From: Volvox africanus
Taxonomy: Eukaryota > Chlorophyta > Chlorophyceae > Chlamydomonadales > Volvocaceae
Reading direction: 5' to 3'
Length of the DNA stretch: 64,000 nt
Assembly (NCBI GenBank): GCA_030268105.1
Contig: BSDZ01000022.1
Coordinates: 496,001 to 560,000, forward strand
Shown: one piece after another, positions 36,253 to 61,006 of the stretch
Layout of the letters: every line of letters begins with the position of its first letter
Position numbering within the stretch: the first letter of the stretch is position 1
The notes under the pieces: model-generated
What the model was told of the DNA's origin: nothing
Seen by the model: only the letters and a program-made list of their open reading frames with translations
Database searches by the model: none
Program-made: the position numbers and the translations under genes

Positions 36253-39200
36253 TTAATCGCTGTTGTTCTTTTGAGCCAGGACGTCTTCAAGCCTGACGTA
36301 CGTACAAACGCCAGAAGCAGATGCGAAGGCCTCGTCAATATTGTTGGGCAGACTCGTCCAAATGTAGCGCATGTTGTTGAAGGCCTTGCAGGTTGAGTCT
36401 GCCAAACAGGACTTGTACACGTCCGCGAAGCACTTGTCGGACTTCTGTCCATCGTAGGTCCTCCGGAAGTCCGAGTCTGCGTAAGCGACAAAGCCGGCCA
36501 TCGGCGCGCAGCCTGTGGAACAGTGGGAAAGCAGGGAGGGGAATCAGAGAGTCAAAGAGGCGCGTGTAGAGAAGCGCAGTCCCCAAACCCAGGACGACTA
36601 AAGCACCGGCAAAGGGGGAGACCAGGCAGGGGAGACCCGAAAAGGGAGATCCGAAAGGAGGGTATTACCGGCAGTGCATTCACCGAACAGTGTACACAGC
36701 TCTGAGGGACCATGCCAGGTACTGCATACGCTTACAGCTGTTTTCTTAGGGATTTGCATACTCATGAGTTGAGGCATGGATTCGCACAAATTGCAGATGA
36801 CAACAACTAAGTGCTTTGGCAGAGGAAAGTATGACGACCTTCCGGAAACGAAGTACGTATCATATTTGTCATCCGCAATTTGTGCGAATCCATGCCACAG
36901 TCGGCAAGAATATAATGAGTATGCAAACCGCTATGAGCAAATTTGCATCCGGCTGCGTTTGAATGCTGTGTGCGTTCCAACACAAAGCACAGAAAGGATT
37001 ATTACTAAGTTATTTTATTGTATAGCATCACTATTATCATTCTCTACAGGGAAAATACATATATAAAAACGTTTTAAGGATGTTTACTGCTGATGTACAT
37101 CGCACATCTTATTATCGTAAAGCAGGTGACTACCAGACATTTGCTACCCCGTGGCGTGAGGTATTGCCACAAACCGCATACTTCACCCCTACAGGGCTCT
37201 CATAGGCCAAAATACGATGACCCAATACACATGTCGTAAAACACATGCACGGCCCTTACAGGAGGTCTACTCACTGTTCTTGATGTAGGAGCAGACGCCT
37301 GGGGAGCTGACCGTGTTGGATATGCCGCCAATATAGTACGAGCCGTCAGAGCTGTAGCCGCTGCACCTGTACTCGAGCTTGCAGAACTCCGCCGCCTCCG
37401 CCTGGGTGCTCAGCTGACCCACGGCGACGCCGTCCACACCGGTCACACCCGCGAGTGCCGTGTCCGCAAGGTTGGTGTAGCCGTACTTGAACGGACAGGC
37501 TGATGGTATTCGAACACACAAATACAATTGGGAACGTTTTACTTTTGAGCGGTAGACAGGTGCTGATTTCTGGAGGTGGGAATCGGCAAGCGGTTACGGT
37601 CGGGGAGGGTCCGAGCCATCTGTACGGGAGACACGCCAGTGATGCCAAAACCAAAACGCAGTAGGCCTTCTGGTACAGTGCTGAGCAGCTCTCACCTCAC
37701 CTCATCTCATCTCTCTTTTCTAATTAAAGTACTCACTAAAAAGGACGAAAAGGCATCTCACACCCGATGCAGGAAAACATAAACCCACCCGCCACAAGGA
37801 CGTTAAAGGGCAGAGGTAGCACACCAACGGTCAACCAGGCAGGATAACGGCCCTCCTCCCATCCAGGGAGGGGACCAACACCCCTATCGTTGGGCCCTTC
37901 TAACAGCTGTAGCAGTGAATAGGGCGCCATGAGGATTCGCCCCTCAGGCGATCCTAATGAGGAAATGTTAAGAATATAATTAGTGTGTCCACCATCACCG
38001 TCATCATCATCCGTCATCATATCCGCATAATATCAAACTTTATAATATAATAATATATAATATCAATACCGGTACGACCGGTACGACCATGTGGTCATGC
38101 GGTCATCTCACGGGGGTAGGACGACGTGTCGACATTATCACCATCATCACACGATATATTTATTTATAGATTTGGGCGATGGCTGAAAACTTACTGTCCT
38201 TAATGTAGGTGCAGGAGGGCGAAATGGTCGGTATGTAGCCTATAATGCTGCCCACTACGTAATTACCGTTGCTGTTGAAACCCGGGCAGTTGGGGTTCCT
38301 GTCGCAGGCCTGCATGGCTTCATCGATGGTATCAAATTCAAAATAAATAGAGCTTCCAACCGCAATGTCAAAGATCACATTGGACATCGCTGTGTAGCCG
38401 GACTTGACGGGGCACCCTGGAGCACAAGAAAGGACGGTTATGCCCCGGGTTCACGGGGGAGGGGTCACGGGGCAAGGGGGTGGTAGGGGGCGGTGAAAGA
38501 TGCGCTGTAGGTAAGTATGGGGGTATTGGGGACGGTGAACGAAAAAGCAGCTCCCTTACGATGTACGGTGCGATTGTGCAGGTTAGGGTACGTAGGTATC
38601 GAAGAGGTGCAAGGTGTTGGGAAAACACACACAATCTCGCTTCCTCGCCGCGTTGACGGCTCCCGTCCACCCACCCACCCACCCAAGCTCCTCCCTACTT
38701 TGGAGGGGGAGGGGGAGGGGGAGGGGGAGGGGGAGGGGGAGGGGGAGGGGGAGGGGGAGGGGGAGGGGGAGGGGGAGGGGGAGGGGGAGGGGGAGGGGGA
38801 GGGGGAGGGGGAGGGGGAGGGGGAGGGGGAGGGGGAGGGGGAGGGGGAGGGGGAGGGGGAGGGGGAGGGGGAGGTGGAGGGGGAAGGAGGAGGAGGAAGG
38901 GGAAGGAGGAGGAGGAAGGGGAAGGAGGAGGAGGAAGGGGAAGGAGGTGGAGGTGGAGGTGGAGGTGGAGGTGGAGGGGGAGGGGGAGGGGGAGGTGGAG
39001 GGGGAGGGGGAGGTGGAGGGGGAGGTGGAGGGGGAGGGGGAGGGGGAGGGGGAGGGGGAGGGGGAGGGGGAGGGGGAGGGGGAGGGGGAGGGGGAGGGGG
39101 AGGGGGAGGGGGAGGGGGAGGGGGAGGGGGAGGGGGAGGGGGAGGGGGAGGGGGAGGGGGAGGGGGAGGGGGAGGGGGAGGGGGAGGGGGAGGGGGAGGG

Positions 39201-41600
39201 GGAGGGGGAGGGGGAGGGGGAGGGGGAAGGAGGAGGAGGAAGGGGAAGGAGGAGGAGGAAGGGGAAGGAGGAGGAGGAAGGGGAAGGAGGTGGAGGTGGA
39301 GGTGGAGGTGGAGGTGGAGGGGGAGGGGGAGGGGGAGGTGGAGGGGGAGGGGGAGGTGGAGGGGGAGGTGGAGGGGGAGGTGGAGGGGGAGGGGGAGGGG
39401 GAGGGGGAGGGGGAGGTGGAGGGGGAGGGGGAGGAGGGGGAGGGGGAGGAGGAGGAGGGGGAAGGAGGAGAAGGGGAAGGAGGAGGAGGAAGGGGAAGGA
39501 GGAGGAGGGGGAGGAGGAGGAGGAGGAGGAGGAGGAGGAGGAGGAAGAGGAGGGGGAAGGACGAGAAGGGGAAGGAGGAGAAGGGGAAGGAGGAGGAGGA
39601 GAAGGGGAAGGAGGAGAAGGGGAAGGAGGAGGAGGAAGGGGAAGGAGGAGGAGGAAGGGGGAGGAGGAGGGGGAGGAGGTGCAGAACCCCATCCCGTTTG
39701 CACATCCTGATGCTAAGTGACATAACGCACTTGGGAAATCTCATCTCCCGACTCCTGTCCCCTGATCAGGGTTGGTAGGCCCCGACCCCTGTCGCGTCCC
39801 CATTTCCACGTTCCGGGGTCCACCGGGTTTCACCCCCCCCCCCTGCACTCACTCTTCCGCAGATAGGTGCAACTGCCCTGACGGCTCGTGAACGATCCTT
39901 GTGTGCCGTGTGCGATGGTGAAGCCCGAGTAGTCGAATCCGACGCAGTTGTTGTCGGCACTGCAAGCGGCCTGCGCAGCCGTTGCTGAGGTGTACTCGGT
40001 CATTCCGACCTTTCCGGCCGGTCGCTCTCCATAGAGTTTGAAGGTCGTGTCTTGAAGGGTGGTGTAGCCCCTTGTGGGAGGACAGGCTGTGCAGTGGAGG
40101 GACGGAGGGATGGGGACAATCAAAAGAGACCCGGTGGTATGGATGAAGGGTATATAAGGCGGTGGACAAAACAAAGAAGGGAACAGAAACCAACCAAAAA
40201 ACTCACTCCACCTCCAGTGCGGGAGGTGGAATGAGAGTGCCGGTACGGCAGCAGTTATTTCTACCTGCTGCAGAAAAAGGGCAAATTCTTCAAGAAATAC
40301 GATCTATTTATGAACAGGATCATATTACAGATAAGGAGTCAGTTTATATCCATGAACTTCAAATAATCATGCCGGTAAAGGCGGTTACCATGTCAATTGA
40401 TCAGAATAAAATGAAAAAATCATCATTACCGGAGTCTGTGACTGAGAGGAGAGAGGAAGAGAGAGGAGAGAGGAAGAGAGACAAAGAGAGAGAGGGGGGT
40501 GTTACACGCACGCACTGCAGGTGGCTCGCCCTGCTGTTGCAAGGATAAACACCTTCCAGCCCGCAAGGCCTAACCACATACAGCGAAGCGCAGCATGCGA
40601 AGGTAAGTGAACGTAGTCCACGCTCGTCAGGCAGGGACATCTGATATCTATATGGGTGTGCGGCAATGCCCAAAAGGCGGCGATGGGCAGGAGAGCGAAA
40701 ATCTGGATATCGTGCATTACGTGTGTGTTCATCGCATCTGTCGTCTGGACATAGTCTCAGTGCACCTCCCTGGAGGCCTGGACCTTGACACACGTGCATT
40801 GCGTTTTGTCGTGTTTAGTCAGGAGGGCCGACCAAAGGATGGTGTGCGGTCTTCTCAGAAACTTGGGGTGTGTGTGAAATTGCTGTGACTGCGATGCGCT
40901 GTGTGATTGCGAAGTCCTGACCCTGGTTGAGACTGTGGCCCTGGGGATCGCCCTAAGGATGCATGCTCATAGCAGAAGGTCGGGAATGGGCCGGGAAGAA
41001 GTCCGCGCGTGCGCCACAACTGGGGATGGTTTTGGGCCGGATATACAGCAGTGAGCGCAATCGCACTTATCAGGAATTGTCGCAAAATTTTGCAACGCGC
41101 TGAGGATTGCTTCAATGTCATTTTACGTCAGGCCTACAATAACCCCTACTGAAAACCAACGGAATGCCAATGACTTAAGGCGCCTTCTCTCTGACTTATG
41201 ATTTCTGTTCAGCTTTAAGTAATATGCGCCGTCGCTTGTATTGTCCGTAAAAATATGTGGGCGGCTGCATTTCGGGAAGCATACTCGTTGTGAAAATTTT
41301 CTGTTTTCACAAAATACATATACAAAAGTTGAACAGCTAAGGATTTCATTCGTGAAAACATCAGCACGCTGTGTGAATGTCCATGCACAGTTTCGAGCCT
41401 AATATAATGACTCAAAACAACGAGTTGCGATACAGGCGCAATAAAATTCGTCTTACGATATACTATTAGGAGATATTACAATGTTTCTTACCTGCTATCT
41501 TCTGATCGATGGTCTGGTCCGCCTGGACAGCCACGGTGAGCGTCACAAGCACAATCCCCAGCAGCCAGGACCTCGAAAAGACGCTCATCTGACGAGACAT
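36253..41600 (-). CDS. Secreted protein with four PAN/Apple-like modules (paralogue A)
   Basis: Sister of the gene at 28993-32849 and probably extracellular. Exons on the minus strand: 41600-41492, 40086-39853, 38416-38195, 37499-37275 and 36512-36253; 1050 bases, 349 residues; four phase-1 introns. Exon 1 encodes MSRQMSVFSRSWLLGIVLVT and more, ending VAVQADQTIDQKIA, a signal peptide. Module 1 starts CPPTRGYTTLQ and ends GSCTYLRK; module 2 starts CPVKSGYTAMS and ends CTYIKD; module 3 starts CPFKYGYTNL and ends GVCSYIKN; module 4 starts CAPMAGFVAYADSDF and ends GVCTYVR with a 12-residue tail. Modules 3 and 4 pair best with the third and fourth modules of paralogue B (SSDGSYYIGG versus SSDGSYIIGG; KAFNNMRYIWTS versus HAFNNMRYMWTS), so the whole gene was copied rather than single exons. 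Intron 2 carries the giant purine tract and intron 4 an inverted-repeat element. Function is inferred from signal peptide and Cys modules only. Confidence 0.85.
36753..36927. mobile_element. Inverted-repeat (MITE-like) element in intron 4 of paralogue A
   Basis: Inner arms of 31 bases, 36773-36803 and 36866-36896, are reverse complements with a single mismatch; the left arm begins GGCATGGATTCGCACAAATT. Outer arms TTTGCATACTCAT (36753-36765) and ATGAGTATGCAAA (36915-36927) are also perfect inverted repeats. The 62-base centre codes for nothing. This looks like a small non-autonomous DNA transposon or a hairpin-forming relic; no clear target duplication was seen. Confidence 0.6.
38701..39683. 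repeat. Giant purine tract (GGGGAG / GGAGGA) in intron 2 of paralogue A
   Basis: Nearly one kilobase consists almost only of G and A on the plus strand, made of GGGGAG units, GGTGGA units and GGAGGAGGAAGGGGAA blocks in higher-order order: two long GGGGAG arrays, each followed by a GGAAGGAGGA block and a GGTGGA block. On the transcript strand it is C/T-rich. Long open frames on both strands here are artefacts of composition. Confidence 0.97.
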
Positions 41601-43355
41601 ATTTTCAAGTACGGCTAACCTAATTGCAGACAACAAATGATAGGGCGCATATATTACAGTTGGAGAGGGACGGAATCAAAGCATAGGAGGACCGAAAGGC
41701 GCGCGGGGGAGCCGACTTGGAAAAACTTATAATCACTTATCACTATATATGATGGTGCCCAAGGAGCATTAAAAATAACACCAACTGCCCCAGATACCCA
41801 CCTCCTGCTTAAAGGCTGACTTAGCCACCGGAGCTTGTTCAGGGGCTAACAGGGGCTTGCAGAAGCGTAAGCTCTGCGCGCTTCCCTCCTTGAAACTAAA
41901 ATGGCTCGTAAGTACAGAATATGGGTTGCAATATTTAAGTACTCTCCAGGAGGGCTTCCGAAGCCCACCGGCCGCCCGCCAGTGTGATGGCTACCAATGT
42001 TCAAGGAAACACCCTTTTCTGAAGCAGCACAGTGCAAAACACAGCTCTAACATGTGGTTCTGCCACGGAAACTCCCAATTCAGGCGGCTATGACTTTGCC
42101 TGAACACCGAGGGCCTTCAGCCCCGTGGCTGATTATTTATTACATTGCATTCGGAAGTTTCCGTATTCCATATTGCATTTAAGAGTTCATGCCCAATGAG
42201 AAAAATATATTTATTTTTTATCTTAAACGGAAATCCGGGTTGCAATGAGCATATGACCCTTCACGAACCAGCCGTGCCCAGACATGCCCGTAGAGTCAAT
42301 CGTGGGTGCTGACTGTGTTGTAATATCGGGTGCGACTCTGCACATCAACATTCGCTTCCATTGACTACTAGCTCCCATTAGCTGCCATCAATCCTGCAAT
42401 CACAGACACGATGACAAATGGATGATTGCCAATTCGAACGATCGATTCAACCACCGGCCGTACACCTGATACGTTGCTTCGTTACATCTTAAAAAGCTTG
42501 GGTAAACACTTTAATATTTCTGGGGAATATATTGCCTACGAACGGTAAGGAATATCCTTGTACAAGTATTTCGATGTCGATTTGTGTTTTTGGCCGTTTT
42601 GCTGCTATTCTGGGGTGGCAGGAGGGCTGGCCCGTACTGTTCCATGTTTGTCAGTATGTGCCTGTGTTTCTGTGTGTATGTACGAATGAACGGGTGTTAC
42701 ACTGTGGCTGGGAAAAGGACATCGACACGTGGAAGTGCGCAGTCACCGGACAGGCAACTAGCAGCCGCCTCCAGTGTTCCTGTATTTTTAGTTGAGGCTT
42801 GGCTGCCAGGTTCCATATTTTGAAATCCTATCCACTGGTGTACGTGCATCGATCAATCTTGTTCGATTGAGACTGTACGTGTACATATATGTAAACACGT
42901 CACGTGTAATGGTCCGTACGGCAACTCTATCTTCCCTCCTCCCTCCCTCCTCCCTCCGTCCTTCCTCCCTCCAACAACTTATTTCAATCTTGTTACAGGG
43001 GATTGCGTTCAGTTATTAAATTACGCATCACCCGCGCATTCACGTCTCCAAGTGAGTAGCGCAAAGCGAACCCCACCGGCCGCCAGTCCCTCTTCCCACC
43101 ATCATCACCATCACCATCACCACCACCACACCCCAAACAGCCTTCCGCCTCTTGCTGCGGCTGCGAAGTCATTGATGTCCTCAACGCCTTCACGCTCTCG
43201 CAACCAAATGGCAACTAACCAATGTCCCCAAAGTATCTCATGATGAGAATGAAAGATTCACGGCAAGTACGGACGCTGATTCATGCTATATGACGCGCTT
43301 CCGTACATGCGGCATATATTTTGCAGGTATGCATGTAAATACGTATTTCTGCCAT
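41601..43355. other. Interval between paralogue A and SKI2
   Basis: It contains the presumed promoter of paralogue A and the 3' end of SKI2. No gene recognised. A repeat at 42655-42713 has an inverted copy at 44046-44103. CCTCCCT-type tracts (42933-42972) and a CAC/CAT run (43100-43132) are simple sequence. Confidence 0.5.
42655..42713 (+). repeat. Dispersed repeat, plus-strand copy
   Basis: Reads CCTGTGTTTCTGTGTGTATG then TACGAATGAACGGGTGTTAC and a GGCTGGG end. The reverse complement of 44046-44103 matches it along its length with few differences. Confidence 0.65.
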
Positions 43356-43360
43356 TTACA
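43356..43360 (-). terminator. SKI2: TGTAA polyadenylation signal of SKI2
   Basis: TTACA on the plus strand reads TGTAA on the coding strand, about 55 bases beyond the SKI2 stop codon at 43418-43416. Sequence, strand and spacing fit the volvocine signal. Confidence 0.6.
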
Positions 43361-43415
43361 AGATAACCTGTTGCATGATGATGATGATGATGATGATGGG
43401 GGCACCAAAAACACA

Positions 43416-58345
<14,930 letters not shown>

Positions 58346-61006
58346 ATTCCTCCAGCACCCCGAAACTGTGCCGAAAGGCAGGCTCGTCGATAAACAATCT
58401 ACCCGTTTGTAACAAAACGTTTCTTAACAGATTGGATATATCTTGAAGAGTTTCAGATGTTTGGAAGATGTTGAAGGGAAGGGACTTTGGACAGATTTCA
58501 ACTCGCATAGAGATGAATAGCACAGCTAAAAGAAAATTAGTATCTCTGGAGAGGGCAACGTAGCTAATGTTTCTTCAGAATCGCTGACAACTTTTGGAAA
58601 CTGCAATGCAAGGCATCCGGTTGTCGGTTTGCTTTACTAAGCCGGATATGAGCTTGCTAATTAATATGTTTGCCTTACTATTAGTATGCCACTATCATGC
58701 TATCGAGTATTCTTAGTTAAGGTATTCATATCCTACTACAGTATCCTAGTGATCCGATACGCTTACACTGCAGGCTCGTGTAAGTTAGCCCAAGGCACAA
58801 GTCGGCACCAGGATAACATTGATGCTCGAGGTTGTGAGAACCACAACATCCAAATGAAGATCAAAAACTATTATTAAGTACACGAGTTCATAAGGAAATT
58901 TAAAACTAAGGCGCGAGCTGGCAGAAGCCCTGGAATGCCGAATCTTCTAACCTCCACTTTTTATGATTTTATTGGAAAAGTAGGCAGAACCCGGCTACGA
59001 TCAGCCCCACGGCGCGCCCCCAACCCAACACTAACCTGGGTGCAAGCAAACTGTCACCAGCCACCAGCCCTCCCCATGCCCTTTTTATCTACAAAAGGCA
59101 CTTGCGCGTAAGCTCCCGCAATTGTGCACGACACCAGCAAGATCATCACTCGCTCATCTACTGCGTTGTGTGTTGTGTGTCAATGCTCTTCGTCTGTTGA
59201 ACAGCATGTGGGAATAACTATAATGTATGTATGTAAGCATAAGGCGCATCTTGCGGAGATGATCAACTGAGTCACGAATGATTCATCCTCCATTCATCAC
59301 TCCATGGACCTAAGGTCATACATATACACATCCAGACACACCATCACCATCACCGCCAGCATTTCACACAAACACGCAAACACAGAGCGGCACATTCCCA
59401 CCCTGCGCATCAATATGGCGGCCTAAGAAACATCGATTACATCATAAGGCCCCCCTTCCTGGTTGCCCCCCGTACACGACTCATCACCCATCATCGGACA
59501 TGGCGGACCAGCCGTTCATCCAACCACCCAAAGAGGGATCATATCGTCACCACATCTCCACCACATCTCCACCACTCCATCCCTCCATCCCTCCATCACT
59601 CCATCACTCCATCACTCAATCGCTCCACCGCCATGCTCCACGCCACCGCTGCTCCACCGCCCTTCCCACTCCTTTCATTTACCCAATCAGAAGTGGGGGG
59701 GACCCTATTCCTCTATTAGCTTCTGCGCCGTTCCTCATCTCCTGCAAGGAGCTCTGCCACACAACTATTTTCCCGGTACCCTCGTCGGTGCCGTTGTTCC
59801 TGTGGGTTAATCCTCAGATGGTTGCCTGCGAGGGATGTTCCCGTCCGCCATCTCCCTCCGGTCTGGTACTGTAGCCGAGGGGTGCAGACAAGCCGCTAAT
59901 ACTCGACCCCAGGCCCCTTCCTGAGGCAGCTGGGCTCAACCCCGTTCCCCGAATCCACGGCGGCTACTCCGTGGAGGCATACCGGCTGCTTACCAGCTAC
60001 ACTACTCACATAATATGGGGTCAAATGCGTCTCCCTCAGTGCACATGACGCATTTAATTTCTTGTGCGTAAAGTGCCCTACCTCAAGAGTAACCCCCGGT
60101 CAGGGTCACGCAGCGAGTAGCGGCAAAATCGTTCATAGATGCATCTGGGTCATTCAACTCTATAAAGTGCGCAGCTTTATGAAGCATAGAAGTATAGGGC
60201 CCTCAACATCGCGACATAATGAGAAGAGAACTTTCTTACAGCCAAGTAAAGGGAAAAGCGATGGGACACCGATGGGTGAGACGAGACGTCAAACAAGGGC
60301 ACAGGAAGGGGGACGTTTTCCCAGGGTGTGATGGGGTCATGAGGAGGAGGTACATTCGCTGATGAATGTGCGGAAGTGCGTGGGCTGACGGATAATTGAT
60401 ATTTGTACTTGTCTTGGTGATGAGGTCGCTCTTAGGCATATCTGGCGTGTTTTGGAGCCACCTGGAGAGAGATCGAATCCTTAAACCTTATTAACGTCCC
60501 TTGGCTATGAAGCAGACATCGTTATGGACAGCGTTATGGGCGTTATGAGCGCTGATCTGGGTTCAGAGACACCCAGGCTAGGCTGTGTCCCGGCGCATCT
60601 TGCACAAGTATAGGTGTATGGCCGTGTACGTGCTGTACGACATACATTAGTTTTAACACCCCTTTTGGGTTCTTTCGGGTCAACTCGCTTGGGTTTGACA
60701 GCCTGTTGGAACCAGTAATCGAATGAGGCAGGAGTTTATCGTGATTTTTTTAAAGAGAGAGTTCTAATCATGGATGCATGATACAAGGCGTTTGGTGCGT
60801 ACGCGACCGTCTCAGCAAATGCACGGCAGAGGGCGCCGTATTGCCAAGTAGAGCAAACCCTCGCCCATATCGAGGAAAAAAGTTTACCATCATAATACGC
60901 TGCTACATTGGTCCTTAATTTGAGGTACTGTTTCGTATGTTTCTTTAGCCTGTACCAGTACGATTTTTTTGAGTTGGGCATTTGCTTTGCAGCGGCGGTG
61001 CTAATA
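58346..61006. other. Intergenic between divergent SKI2 and coiled-coil genes
   Basis: It should carry the SKI2 promoter at one end and that of the downstream gene at the other. No recognisable gene. A CCATCCCTC/CCATCACTC simple tract at 59560-59625 keeps long frames open by composition. Confidence 0.5.

Noticed and set aside
38465..39778. Very long open frames on both strands encoding poly-Pro, poly-Gly, Pro-Ser or Gly-Glu repeats
   Set aside because: They are forced open by the purine tract, exist in many frames at once and lie inside an intron of paralogue A.
59463..59874. Pro/Ser/His-rich frames as a gene
   Set aside because: Composition follows CCATCCCTC/CCATCACTC simple repeats, with two overlapping frames equally open.
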